Shown here: positions 15,210-24,562 of the stretch, piece by piece
Layout of the letters: each line of letters begins with the position of its first letter
Position numbering within the stretch: position 1 is the first letter of the stretch
NCBI GenBank assembly: GCA_020112395.1
Contig: JACCEK010000001.1
Coordinates: forward strand, 1,116,001 to 1,180,000
DNA length: 64,000 nucleotides
Direction of reading: 5' to 3'
Origin: Aerococcaceae bacterium DSM 111021
GTDB lineage: Bacteria > Bacillota > Bacilli > Lactobacillales > Aerococcaceae
Translations under genes and position numbers: made by a program
Notes under the pieces: model-generated
What the model saw: the letters and a program-made list of their open reading frames with translations, nothing else
Database searches by the model: none
Told to the model about the DNA's origin: nothing

Positions 15210-17852
15210 ATGAAAGATAAAAAAGCATTAAGCTACTTTGACTTAGCAAGTTTAAATATTCAGACATTATTAGAGCAATTAGAAACAACAACACAAGGTT
15301 ATACACACGAGGAAGCTGAAAAAATCCGGGAGGTTTACGGAAACAACGAAATTATCTATGGAAAAGATAAACCTTTATGGAAATTATTTCTCGAATCATT
15401 CTCATCTCCATTCACGTTAGTCTTGATTGTTTTGGCAATTATTTCTTTTGCAACAGAGTATATACTCGTTGCACCTGGAGAAAAAGATGCAACAAGTGCG
15501 GTGATTATCATCCTACTCGTTATCATTAGTGGGGCAATGTCATTTGTTCAATCAGTCAGATCAAATAATGCAGCCAATGCATTAAATCAATTGGTTGAAG
15601 TAACGTCAGCTGTCAAGCGAGACGGTGCCTTTCAAGAAATTGCGACTGAGCACATTGTCTTAGGTGATATTGTTCATCTATCTGCCGGCGATATGATTCC
15701 TTCTGATATTCGCTTAATAACTACAAAGGATTTATTCATCTCGCAAACATCATTAACGGGAGAAAGTTATCCAGTAGAAAAAATAGCATCAGCAACAATT
15801 AATAAAGTGGACTCTGATACGAGTTACGACACACTCGTTTATATGGGAAGCGAAGTTGTTAGTGGAAGCGCTGAAGGAATTGTTGTTAAGACAGCAAATA
15901 ACACCCTTTTTGGTCAAATTGCTCAAGAATTAGAACAAGAACCGGTAAAAACGAGTTTTGATAAAGGCATCCAAAGCACATCTCACTTACTCATACGTTT
16001 TATGATGATACTTGCACCGACGGTAATTCTCATTAACGGTCTGACGAAAGGGGATTGGTTACAAGCTTTACTCTTTGGTATTTCAGTTGCTGTTGGGTTA
16101 ACGCCAGAAATGCTACCTATGATTGTCACTTCAAACTTGGTTAAAGGGGCCAGTTCAATGGCTAAAGAAGGAACCGTGATTCGTAATCTCAACTCAATCC
16201 AAAACTTTGGTGCGATTGATGTACTTTGTACAGATAAGACAGGAACTTTAACCCAAGATAAGATAGTCCTACAATATCACCTTGATATCGAAGGTAATGA
16301 AAATAACCGCGTACTCCGTCATGCTTTTTTAAACAGTTACTACCAAACGGGTTTAAAAAACTTAATGGATGTCGCAGTCATTGAAGCTTCACAAAAAAAG
16401 CTCGATACAGAAGCGTTTGACTATACTAAAGTTGACGAGATCCCCTTTGATTTCAATCGCCGCCGTATGAGTGTAGTTGTTCAAGACACTAAAGACAAAA
16501 CTCAAATGATTACTAAAGGCGCGATTGAAGAAATGTTAGCCATTAGTACTTACGTTGAACAAGACGGCGTAGCAAAACCTCTGACAGATGAAGTCAAAGC
16601 AAATGTCCTAGAAACTGTCACTAAATTGAATGCAAGTGGCTTGCGTGTATTAGGTCTTTCTCAAAAATCAGACCCTGCAAGGGTTGGTGAACTTTCTGTT
16701 AAAGATGAATCAGATATGGTTCTCATTGGATACTTAGCTTTTCTAGATCCACCAAAAGAATCAACAAAAGAAGCATTAGATACTTTAAGAGAGCATAACG
16801 TTGAAGTGAAGATTTTAACTGGAGACAATGCGCTCGTGACTCAATCCGTTTGTATGCAAGTTGGGATAGATGCTACAGCATACTTAACAGGCGAAGCGAT
16901 TGCGGATATGACTGAGGCTCAACTGGCAGAAGCTGTTGAATCTTATAATGTTTTTGTAAAATTAAATCCAACACAAAAAGCGGAACTTGTACGCATACTT
17001 CGAAACAACAACCATGTCGTTGGCTTTATGGGTGATGGTATTAATGACTCACCTGCTATGCGTGCAGCGGATGTAGGTATTTCAGTGGATAATGCGGTTG
17101 ATATCGCTAAAGAATCGGCTGATGTTATTCTTTTAGAAAAGGATTTAATGGTCCTAGAGAAAGGAATCGTTTCTGGACGTAAAGTATTTGGCAATATTAT
17201 GAAGTATATTAATGCAACAACAAGTTCTAACTTTGGGAATATGTTTTCAGTACTCATCGCAAGTATTTTCTTACCATTTCTACCGATGCTACCGATGCAA
17301 CTCTTATTTCTAAACTTACTTTATGATATTTCTTGTATGTCGATGCCTTGGGATAATGTTGACTCAGAGTATTTAAAATCACCAAAAAAATGGGAAGCAT
17401 CAAGCATTCAACGCTTTATGATTTGGTTTGGTCCGACAAGTTCTATCTTCGATATGATTAGTTTTGCGGTCCTATTCTTTATTATTGCACCACAATTTTT
17501 GGGCGGTAATTATTCAAGTCTATCCCCAGATTTACAAGAACAATTCGTTGCCTTATTCCACTCGGGCTGGTTTGTAGTATCCCTATGGACTCAGACTATT
17601 GTTTTATATGCCTTGCGCTCTAAGAAAGTACCCTTTATAGAAAGCCGTCCATCATTTATTATGACAGTATTCACTTTATTGGGTATATTCATAGGAACAA
17701 TTGTACCCTATACACAATTAGGGACTGCCCTTGATCTAACAGCATTGCCTAATACCTTCTGGTTGTTACTCATTGCGATTATTATCGCTTACTTAATCTT
17801 AGTCACTATTGTTAAACATTATTATGTGAAACGATACGGTGAATTATTATAA
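15210..17852 (+). CDS. mgtA: Mg2+-importing P-type ATPase, MgtA/MgtB type
   Basis: This 880-residue P3B-type ATPase drives Mg2+ entry. Features in order: N-terminal cytosolic region, first helix pair (SPFTLVLIVLAIISF), actuator loop with LTGESYPVEK, membrane segment with GLTPEMLPMIV, phosphorylation motif DKTGTLT (Asp about 342), hinge GFMGDGINDSPAMRAADVGIS, and C-terminal helices including LYDISCMSMPWDNVD, typical of MgtA. I chose the ATG at 15210 since AAGGAGG is 8 bases away. The open frame begins at 15123 but lacks a site. Expression is gated by the M-box. Confidence 0.95.
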   Translation: MKDKKALSYFDLASLNIQTLLEQLETTTQGYTHEEAEKIREVYGNNEIIYGKDKPLWKLFLESFSSPFTLVLIVLAIISFATEYILVAPGEKDATSAVIIILLVIISGAMSFVQSVRSNNAANALNQLVEVTSAVKRDGAFQEIATEHIVLGDIVHLSAGDMIPSDIRLITTKDLFISQTSLTGESYPVEKIASATINKVDSDTSYDTLVYMGSEVVSGSAEGIVVKTANNTLFGQIAQELEQEPVKTSFDKGIQSTSHLLIRFMMILAPTVILINGLTKGDWLQALLFGISVAVGLTPEMLPMIVTSNLVKGASSMAKEGTVIRNLNSIQNFGAIDVLCTDKTGTLTQDKIVLQYHLDIEGNENNRVLRHAFLNSYYQTGLKNLMDVAVIEASQKKLDTEAFDYTKVDEIPFDFNRRRMSVVVQDTKDKTQMITKGAIEEMLAISTYVEQDGVAKPLTDEVKANVLETVTKLNASGLRVLGLSQKSDPARVGELSVKDESDMVLIGYLAFLDPPKESTKEALDTLREHNVEVKILTGDNALVTQSVCMQVGIDATAYLTGEAIADMTEAQLAEAVESYNVFVKLNPTQKAELVRILRNNNHVVGFMGDGINDSPAMRAADVGISVDNAVDIAKESADVILLEKDLMVLEKGIVSGRKVFGNIMKYINATTSSNFGNMFSVLIASIFLPFLPMLPMQLLFLNLLYDISCMSMPWDNVDSEYLKSPKKWEASSIQRFMIWFGPTSSIFDMISFAVLFFIIAPQFLGGNYSSLSPDLQEQFVALFHSGWFVVSLWTQTIVLYALRSKKVPFIESRPSFIMTVFTLLGIFIGTIVPYTQLGTALDLTALPNTFWLLLIAIIIAYLILVTIVKHYYVKRYGELL

Positions 17853-17856
17853 CAAG

Positions 17857-17898
17857 CAAAAATCCTCGATGTCTAAGAGACAATCGAGGATTTTTTTA
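17857..17898. terminator. Bidirectional terminator between mgtA and AraC
   Basis: The arms AAAAATCCTCGAT and ATCGAGGATTTTT enclose a short inner stem GTCT/AGAC. T-runs flank both sides. It serves mgtA and the convergent AraC gene. Confidence 0.88.
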
Positions 17899-18705
17899 AT
17901 CTGTTTTACTATGAATTTTTCTAAATTCAGATGGCGTGCAATGATTCACTTCTTTAAAGGTTTTTGAAAAGTAAGATGGGGAATGAAACCCAACACGATC
18001 AGCAATTTTGGATACGCTGAAATTCGATTTCGATAGCAATTTTTCTGCTTCAGCTAAGCGTACTTGAATTAAATAATCAATCGGCGATAAACCTGTTCTT
18101 TGTTTGAATACTCGGATGAAATAATACTTTTTCATACCGATATAACTCGCTAATTTTTCGAGTGTAATGCGTTGAGAATAATTCTCGCGAATATAACTTT
18201 GGACACGCTGTAACCCGTCATCTCCCTCTTGGATACCACTATCTTTGATTGTTAAGTCCTTACTTCTTAAAACTTGAGCAACAATACATTCAAGCAGCTT
18301 TCTAAGAATTAACGCAGTTCCCTCGAATTCATTCACAGCTTCTAAAAGAGCTAGGTCAAGGTATGATTTAATCTGACGTGTCTTATCTTGAGTGATGTAT
18401 AACTGTTTGGTTGAATTGATATCAATACTTGAGATAAATAAGATGCCCGATAAGGTTACTTTAATCCACTCTAGCTTCCGCAGCGGTGTCATAATTAAAT
18501 CCATTCCAGGATTTAACATGAGTAAGTCACCTTTTTTTACTTCTCCTTCACGTAGTTTAGCTTTAAATGATGCCCCACCTTTGACGATATAAAGTAATGT
18601 AACGTGTTCTTCTGAACTGATTGTGATTGGTTGTTTGGTTGTCATTTCTTCTGTTTTTATTTTATGTACTTTGATTGATGATGAATTGATATTTGATATA
18701 TACAT
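17896..18705 (-). CDS. AraC-family regulator, paralog B
   Basis: This protein has 269 residues and begins MYISNINSSSIKVH. It is collinear and strongly similar to the regulator at 10290-11099 in both the cupin-like N-terminal part (LLYIVKG, LNPG, PLRKLEWIK) and the AraC domain (ITLEKLASYIGMKKYYFIRVF; VSKIADRVGFHSPSYFSKTF; CTPSEFRKIH). GGTGGGGG precedes the ATG. It lies convergent to mgtA. The effector domain sequence differs more between the two copies than the DNA-binding half, so they may share targets but sense different signals; this is inferred by eye. Confidence 0.88.
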   Translation of the reverse strand: MYISNINSSSIKVHKIKTEEMTTKQPITISSEEHVTLLYIVKGGASFKAKLREGEVKKGDLLMLNPGMDLIMTPLRKLEWIKVTLSGILFISSIDINSTKQLYITQDKTRQIKSYLDLALLEAVNEFEGTALILRKLLECIVAQVLRSKDLTIKDSGIQEGDDGLQRVQSYIRENYSQRITLEKLASYIGMKKYYFIRVFKQRTGLSPIDYLIQVRLAEAEKLLSKSNFSVSKIADRVGFHSPSYFSKTFKEVNHCTPSEFRKIHSKTD

Positions 18706-18998
18706 AACTATCCCCCACCTTTTTCTTTCTTATGAATTAATGATTTTAATTTTTAACATGTATTCGTTATAACTTAGCTAAATACGTCAGATCTCCGATA
18801 ATAAAGCACATTCAATCCTCCATTAAAATATTCTTCGGTTATTTTAGCCAATATCATTCAAATAATATCAAATTCCAATCACTATCTAATAGCGTATCAT
18901 ATTCAGACAGAAATTTCTGGAAAAGTGTGTTAATTGTTGTGTTAATAGTCTTGAGAGAGATTTTCTTGTAATCAGTATGCACATAATCCCTAATTGAT

Positions 18999-19040
18999 AA
19001 AACCCACAGCAATTTCACTTCTTGAAATTGCTATGGGTTT
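18999..19040 (-). terminator. Terminator of rlmA
   Basis: On the minus strand AAACCCATAGCAATTTC pairs with GAAATTGCTGTGGGTTT (one mismatch-like G-U), followed by T. It overlaps the stop region of rlmA. Confidence 0.75.
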
Positions 19041-19920
19041 ATAGTTTTCCATGTAAGACTGTAACATCTAATGTAATAACGCCGTTTAACTTTGCAAGTA
19101 ATGTTTGACGCTCTTCTTCTGTTAACTGCCACGTTAATGGCGTCATAACAATAAGGTCTTCTAATTGACTAGAAGTTAGAGTTTGAGACGCTTTAATTTT
19201 TTTCATAGTCACATTTTGATAGTGAGTTTTGAATACATCAATGACATCTTCGTTCGAGTAAGGATGAATATTTCCAATATTCATATCAATTAACGCTTGT
19301 CGAATCTCTTGCAAGTAACCTGAGTTAGGAATGATTTTAATCAGCTCACCGCGTGGTTTCAAGATACGTTCAAATTCTGCATAGTTGGATGGCGAAAAGA
19401 TAGATAATACAATGTCTAACTGATGATTCGCTACTGGTAATTCCGCAAGGTCCGCAATCATTGACAACATGTGTCCATTATAATCAGTCGCCGCTTGAAT
19501 CGCGCTTTTAGCCAAATCCACGCTAATCAAGCTATATTGATTCTCTTCAACCTGTCGCGTCATCTGCCATAAGTGGCTTCCTTCTCCACTTCCTGCATCA
19601 ATCATCGACACATCATTTGAATAATTATCTTTTAAATACTGTCCGATATATTCGTGAAGTGGTCGGTAAAGTTCAGTATTTAAGATAATCTCACGTCTTG
19701 AACTGAATAAGGACGTATCGTATTTTGTATTGGTAGTTTTTTTGGCCATAAAGAAGTAGCCTTGTTTAGCCATATCGAAGCGATGTCCATTGGCACAAAC
19801 TAAGCTATTGATATCTAGTTGTAAGTCTTCATGGCAATGAATACAACTTAAGTTAATCTGCTGATGTTCCTTTAGCCAATGAAGTGTACGGTCTTTCTTA
19901 TTTAATTCATTTAGTTCCAT
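19039..19920 (-). CDS. rlmA: 23S rRNA (guanine-N1)-methyltransferase, RlmA family
   Basis: This protein has 293 residues. The N-terminal zinc-binding part reads CIHCHEDL...LVCANGHRFDMAKQGYFF, the RlmA signature. A class I SAM-binding domain follows: MIDAGSGEGSHL, LISVDLAKSAI, ADLAELPVAN and LDIVLSIFSPSNYAEFERIL. The family methylates N1 of G745 or G748 in 23S rRNA, and some members affect macrolide or tylosin sensitivity. The start is uncertain: GGGAGG is 13 bases before the ATG at 19920, and the ATG at 19941 overlaps no site. Confidence 0.9.
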   Translation of the reverse strand: MELNELNKKDRTLHWLKEHQQINLSCIHCHEDLQLDINSLVCANGHRFDMAKQGYFFMAKKTTNTKYDTSLFSSRREIILNTELYRPLHEYIGQYLKDNYSNDVSMIDAGSGEGSHLWQMTRQVEENQYSLISVDLAKSAIQAATDYNGHMLSMIADLAELPVANHQLDIVLSIFSPSNYAEFERILKPRGELIKIIPNSGYLQEIRQALIDMNIGNIHPYSNEDVIDVFKTHYQNVTMKKIKASQTLTSSQLEDLIVMTPLTWQLTEEERQTLLAKLNGVITLDVTVLHGKL

Positions 19921-20009
19921 AATAATGGTGTTGCCTCCCAATGCTTTTTATCTATTACAACTATTATAGTCTTTTTTAGATGATTGGCAAAATGCGTTTG
20001 TAACCATCT

Positions 20010-20438
20010 TTACTGATCAGCCATCCTTTTATAATAGTAAGCTCTAACATCTCCTAATCGTGGCACGTCTTCTAATTGAGCAAATTGCGTATAGCCATGA
20101 CGCTCATAGAAGGCACCCGCTTGATATTCTAACGTATTGAGCGTGATTGTTATGATGTCTTTTTCTTGAGCGAGTAATTCTACATGTTCTAATAACTGGC
20201 TTCCTATCTTTAAATTTCTAAAACCTTTTTGAATAGCTAAGTAGTCTATCTCCAATGTTTGAAATTGTTGATGAGCGATAATTCCACCAACGAGTTGTTT
20301 ATCTTTATACGCTCCTATGGATATTATATCTTCATTGCGTGCTTGGGATTCACCAACATATTCTAACCGTTGTTGCTTAAAAATGTCATAAATCATTGGT
20401 TTTAAATCTTCTGAATTAATTGGTTGGTAATCAATCAT
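20010..20438 (-). CDS. GNAT-family N-acetyltransferase
   Basis: This protein has 142 residues. The GNAT acetyl-CoA motif is readable as LEIDYLAIQKGFRNLKIGSQLLEHVE, followed by LNTLEYQAGAFYERHGYTQFA. The substrate is unknown. GAAGGAG stands 8 bases before the ATG at 20438. Upstream in-frame ATGs at 20483 lie in the glmM terminator region and are unlikely. It is a single gene just after the glmM operon. Confidence 0.82.
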   Translation of the reverse strand: MIDYQPINSEDLKPMIYDIFKQQRLEYVGESQARNEDIISIGAYKDKQLVGGIIAHQQFQTLEIDYLAIQKGFRNLKIGSQLLEHVELLAQEKDIITITLNTLEYQAGAFYERHGYTQFAQLEDVPRLGDVRAYYYKRMADQ

Positions 20439-20482
20439 CGTCTTGTCTCCTTCATTCATTTGTCTCATTATAATATATAACA

Positions 20483-20515
20483 AAAAAGCACTGAAGAAAT
20501 ACCTCCTTCAGTGCA
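20483..20515 (-). terminator. Terminator of the cdaA-cdaR-glmM operon
   Basis: A 9-bp stem GCACTGAAG/CTTCAGTGC with an 8-base loop is followed on the minus strand by TTTTTTG. Confidence 0.88.
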
Positions 20516-20528
20516 AAATTATATAAAT

Positions 20529-21881
20529 TTATTCCATTCCACGAACTTCGCGGATAACGTCTGCGATTTGGTCAACGTAGCGGTCAACACGTTCTGGTGT
20601 TGACGCTTCAGCCATAACTCGTAGAATTGGTTCTGTTCCACTTGGACGAACTAAGATACGACCATCTCCGTCCATCTCTGCTTCAACTTTACCAATAATA
20701 TCTTTTACTGCTTGTTCATCCATTACAGTATGTTTGTCGTGTACACGGATGTTAACTAATTTTTGTGGGAAGATGGTTACTTCGCCTGCTAATTCTGATA
20801 AAGTCTTACCAGTTTCACGCATAACTGCCATTAATTGAACTGCAGATAATAGACCGTCACCTGTCGTATTATAATCTAACATCACGATATGGCCAGATTG
20901 TTCTCCACCTAAAGTATGGTTACCTTCACGCATTGCTTCCACGACGTAGCGGTCTCCTACTTTTGTTTTTAAAGCTGTCATGTTATTTTCTTCAACTGCT
21001 TTGTGGAAGCCAATATTACTCATGACAGTTGATACAATCGTATCATTAGCTAAACGGCCTTTTGATTGTAGGTGTTTACCTAAGATGAACATAATCTTAT
21101 CACCATCAACAATCTCACCCGTCTCATCTACAGCAATGACACGGTCACCATCGCCATCTAATGCTACTCCGATGTCAGCTCCTTTTTCTTTAACCATTTC
21201 TTGTAAAGCTTCTGGATGAGTTGATCCAACACCTTCGTTAATGTTGATACCATCTGGACGATCTCCCATTGTATAGAAATCAGTCTCAAGATCTGCGAAT
21301 AATTGGTTAACTAATGGCGCTGTTGCACCGTTCGCTGCATCAACACAAACTTTTAAATCATCTAAGTTCGCCGAAATAGTAGATTGTAAGTATTGAACGT
21401 ATTTGATTGATCCTTCAGGAAAATCATCTGTTACGCCTAAACCATCTGCACTCGGACGTGGTAATTCATCTGTGTCGCTATCTAATAAAGCTTCAATCTC
21501 AGCTTCTTGGTCATCAGATAATTTAAAGCCGTTACTTCCAAAGAATTTGATTCCATTATCGTGTGCTGGATTGTGTGAAGCACTAATCATTACTCCGGCA
21601 GCTGCACCTTGTGTTTTTGTTAAATAAGCGACAGCTGGTGTAGAGATAACACCTAAACGCATAACTTCGATTCCGACTGATAATAACCCTGCTGTCAAAG
21701 CGTATTCCAACAATTCTCCAGATATACGTGTGTCACGAGCTACAAGTACACGCGGGTGCTCAACATCTGAATGTTGTAATAATACATATCCCCCGTAACG
21801 ACCTAATTTAAACGCTAATTCAGGTGTTAATTCACTATTCGCTACACCTCTGACACCATCTGTTCCAAAATATTTACCCAT
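20529..21881 (-). CDS. glmM: Phosphoglucosamine mutase
   Basis: This 450-residue enzyme converts glucosamine-6-phosphate to glucosamine-1-phosphate for UDP-GlcNAc and peptidoglycan synthesis. Landmarks: [14 protein letters not shown] at the N terminus, the phosphoserine loop [17 protein letters not shown], the metal-binding [23 protein letters not shown] and the C-terminal [15 protein letters not shown]. It is the last gene of the cdaA-cdaR-glmM operon. In several Firmicutes GlmM binds and restrains CdaA, linking c-di-AMP to wall synthesis. Confidence 0.97.
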   Translation of the reverse strand: MGKYFGTDGVRGVANSELTPELAFKLGRYGGYVLLQHSDVEHPRVLVARDTRISGELLEYALTAGLLSVGIEVMRLGVISTPAVAYLTKTQGAAAGVMISASHNPAHDNGIKFFGSNGFKLSDDQEAEIEALLDSDTDELPRPSADGLGVTDDFPEGSIKYVQYLQSTISANLDDLKVCVDAANGATAPLVNQLFADLETDFYTMGDRPDGININEGVGSTHPEALQEMVKEKGADIGVALDGDGDRVIAVDETGEIVDGDKIMFILGKHLQSKGRLANDTIVSTVMSNIGFHKAVEENNMTALKTKVGDRYVVEAMREGNHTLGGEQSGHIVMLDYNTTGDGLLSAVQLMAVMRETGKTLSELAGEVTIFPQKLVNIRVHDKHTVMDEQAVKDIIGKVEAEMDGDGRILVRPSGTEPILRVMAEASTPERVDRYVDQIADVIREVRGME

Positions 21882-21908
21882 TGTTGATTAATCTCCTAAC
21901 TTTTCCTA

Positions 21909-23030
21909 TTAGTTATTTTCTGATTCGTCCTCGTTATCTTGTGTTTCTACAACTGATGATGCACTGCCTTCAGTCGTTTCATCCACGCTATCAGATTCGG
22001 GAACACTACTTTCTTTTTCCTCTTCGGTTGTTTCAGTTCCATCCTCAGAACTCTCTTCACCTTCGCCACTTGGTGCGATAGGTGTAATTGTTACTACGAC
22101 CTGAACATTTCCACCGTTTATCACGGTCATTCCTTCTGGCACTTGTAACTCACCAGTAATCGTTGTTGATTCTGTTATACCAGTTACATCAGCTACTACA
22201 CCGATGGTGTCAACGGTATGTTGACTGCCTTGAATCACCAAGCTCTGTGGTGTAGTAATCGTATAATCATACGTATACATTGCTTGGTCTTCCCCAAAAG
22301 GGATAATATGCATACCTACCTCAGTTTGAGGCTGACTGACTTCAACTTGTGCTTCAATCTCTGATACATTTGAGTTTACGTCTAGAACTTCTCCTTCTGC
22401 ATTCACAATTTGTAAATGATATGTTCCAGTGAAACTGCTATTAGTTGGTTGCGGATTTGCGATTGTTATAAAGACGCGATCAATTTGTTGGATTGTTTCA
22501 ACATCTCCAGTTAATTGAACTTCTGTTGGGTTCAAACTAACATTATCTACATTAAAGCCTTCTACAACTGCATTAGGATCAATTTCATACTCTATTGCTG
22601 ATGTGATTTCGTCAAGTTGGGATATTTTTACATATCGTCTTGATGGCGTCACTTGATAATCGACCGTTTCTGGCAAATCTGCAATGATGAATTGAATTTG
22701 TTGCGTTCCTGGTGGTACATCGGTTAAATCTTCTGTTTGGACTGTAATCTCTTTTTCTAACACTTGGTTAATGATATTACGGGGTCCAGTCAGACGAACT
22801 TGTACAGATTCCGGCAACCCACTTATGAATGTATTTTCCGGAATGGCACCAACGGTCACCGGTACATTATCAATAGTTTCAGTTACGTTAATGCTTGCAA
22901 ACTGTTGATTCGCAGCACTTTGAAAGATGAATGCATTGTTTTCAGATGCAACGAAAATGTACAAGAAGATCGCGAACAGTAGAGAAATAAGTCTTACGGC
23001 CCATTTATTCTCAAATAGCCCTTTCTTCAT
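21909..23030 (-). CDS. cdaR: CdaA regulatory protein, YbbR domains
   Basis: This protein has 373 residues: an N-terminal membrane anchor (WAVRLISLLFAIFLYIFVA) and extracellular YbbR-type beta repeats (for example VPVTVGAIPENTFISGLPESVQVRLTG, and similar units to about residue 310). The C-terminal tail of about 50 residues is very acidic and rich in Glu, Ser and Thr. It regulates the diadenylate cyclase CdaA at the membrane. Its ATG overlaps the cdaA stop codon. The acidic tail is species-variable in this family. Confidence 0.93.
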   Translation of the reverse strand: MKKGLFENKWAVRLISLLFAIFLYIFVASENNAFIFQSAANQQFASINVTETIDNVPVTVGAIPENTFISGLPESVQVRLTGPRNIINQVLEKEITVQTEDLTDVPPGTQQIQFIIADLPETVDYQVTPSRRYVKISQLDEITSAIEYEIDPNAVVEGFNVDNVSLNPTEVQLTGDVETIQQIDRVFITIANPQPTNSSFTGTYHLQIVNAEGEVLDVNSNVSEIEAQVEVSQPQTEVGMHIIPFGEDQAMYTYDYTITTPQSLVIQGSQHTVDTIGVVADVTGITESTTITGELQVPEGMTVINGGNVQVVVTITPIAPSGEGEESSEDGTETTEEEKESSVPESDSVDETTEGSASSVVETQDNEDESENN

Positions 23031-23872
23031 TATTTATCACCTCGTTGTAAACTGTCATTAAGAAAGTCGCGTATAATTTGAAAGATATCTTTCTGACTCT
23101 CTTCTTCTACAAATAAGTACTCTTCAAGAATTTGGCGGAATTCATCCCGATTAAGCCCTCGGTTCATCTTGTCCCCTTTAACGACACTGATGTCACCCGT
23201 TTCTTCTGAGACAATCACTGTAACCGCATCGGTAACTTCACTTAGCCCTATCGCGGCACGATGTCTTGTTCCTAATTCCTTAGGAATCAATGTACTTTCA
23301 GATAGTGGTAAGTAACATGAAGCTGCTGCAATTTGATAATTGCTTATAACAACTGCACCATCATGCAAAGGTGTATTTGGAATGAATATGTTAATAAGTA
23401 ATTGATTCGTTAATTCCGCATCGAGTGGTATCCCTGTCGAAATATACTCACCTAACCCATCTTGACCTTCAATTGAAATCAATGCCCCAATTTTTCGTTT
23501 TGACATATACTGAACAGATTTCTCTAAGTCATTGATTAATTTCTCGCTAGGATTATTTTTGTTTTTACGATTCTTAAACAAGTCACGCCCTAATATCTCA
23601 AGCGCTCGTCTAAGTTCCGGCTGGAACAAGATAATCATCGCGACAACACCCCAAGATAGCACTTGGCCCAAAAGCCAGTCTACAGTCTGAAGCCCTATAA
23701 GTGAACTCACACTCTTAGCAATGAGGAAGATTCCTACCCCTTTCAGAAGATTCATCATCTGTGTTCCCCGTGCATACATTAACAATCGATAAATCAAATA
23801 CCATACCAATAATATATCAAGTATTCTAACTATCGGCTGATTCGTCATAAACTGATTCAAAAAATCAAACAC
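23030..23872 (-). CDS. cdaA: Diadenylate cyclase, c-di-AMP synthase
   Basis: This 280-residue membrane enzyme makes c-di-AMP from two ATP. Three N-terminal helices (about residues 13-75) precede a DAC domain with the catalytic motifs LHDGAVVI and GTRHRAAIGLSE. The start is GTG at 23872, with GAAGGTGA upstream. The first genes-in-operon order cdaA-cdaR-glmM is standard in Firmicutes. c-di-AMP controls potassium and osmolyte uptake and wall homeostasis; no downstream targets of that pathway lie in this window. Confidence 0.96.
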   Translation of the reverse strand: MFDFLNQFMTNQPIVRILDILLVWYLIYRLLMYARGTQMMNLLKGVGIFLIAKSVSSLIGLQTVDWLLGQVLSWGVVAMIILFQPELRRALEILGRDLFKNRKNKNNPSEKLINDLEKSVQYMSKRKIGALISIEGQDGLGEYISTGIPLDAELTNQLLINIFIPNTPLHDGAVVISNYQIAAASCYLPLSESTLIPKELGTRHRAAIGLSEVTDAVTVIVSEETGDISVVKGDKMNRGLNRDEFRQILEEYLFVEEESQKDIFQIIRDFLNDSLQRGDK

Positions 23873-24034
23873 CTTGTCACCTTCTTTCTAATCACTCTTT
23901 GATATTATAGCATATCAATCTTTCATACTTAATCAATTGATGAATAAAAGTTGAAATGAAGTGATAATTATTGAAGTTGGTGGAATAAAAACCTTTAAAT
24001 ACCGTGTCAGTCAATGTACCGTGTCATCAAAATA

Positions 24035-24526
24035 CTTAATCGACTTGTCTTCGGGTGACACGGTGACTTAGAGCGCTTAATCGACTTGTCTTCGGGTGAC
24101 ACGGTGACTTAGAGCGCTTAATCGAATTGTTTTCAAGTGACAAGGTGATTTAGAACGCTTAATCGACTTGTCTTCACGTGACACGGTGACTTAGAGCGCT
24201 TAATCAACTTGTCTTCAAGTGACACGGTGACTTAGAGCGCTTAATCGACTTGTCTTCGGGTGACACGGTGACTTAGAGCGCTTAATCAACTTGTCTTCAA
24301 GTGACACGGTGACTTAGAGCGCTTAATCGACTTGTCTTCACGTGACACGGTGATTTAGAGCGCTTAATCGACTTGACTTCAAGTGACACGGTGACTTAGA
24401 GCGCTTAATCGACTTGTCTTCGGGTGACACGGTGAATTAGAGCGCTTAATCGAATTGTCTTCAAGTGACACGGTGATTTAGAGTACTTAATCGACTTGTC
24501 TTCTGGTGACACGGTGAATTAGAGTA
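24035..24526. repeat. Twelve tandem 41-bp repeats, locus 1
   Basis: Twelve head-to-tail copies with a constant 41-bp period fill the space between the cda operon and the NERD gene. Each unit reads CTTAATCGACTTGTC, then a variable core of TTCGGG, TTCAAG, TTCACG or TTCTGG, then TGACACGGTGACTTAGAGCG. TGTC and GACA flank the variable core and can form a short hairpin. There are no unique spacers, so it is not a CRISPR. Similar units form a second array at 45829. No protein frame runs through it. Confidence 0.97.
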
Positions 24527-24562
24527 TACAAGTCGTTTTATCTATTTAATTTAAAGTTATAG

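Noticed and set aside
18706..18998. Small gene or RNA in the 293-bp gap upstream of paralog B
   Set aside because: Only very short frames were found, such as one of 13 codons with a GGAGG site. No clear structure or family was seen.
20980..21627. Antisense frames over glmM
   Set aside because: They are shadows of the conserved glmM gene with no start signals.
24035..24526. CRISPR array
   Set aside because: The units are directly joined with no unique spacers, and no cas genes are near. It is a plain tandem array.
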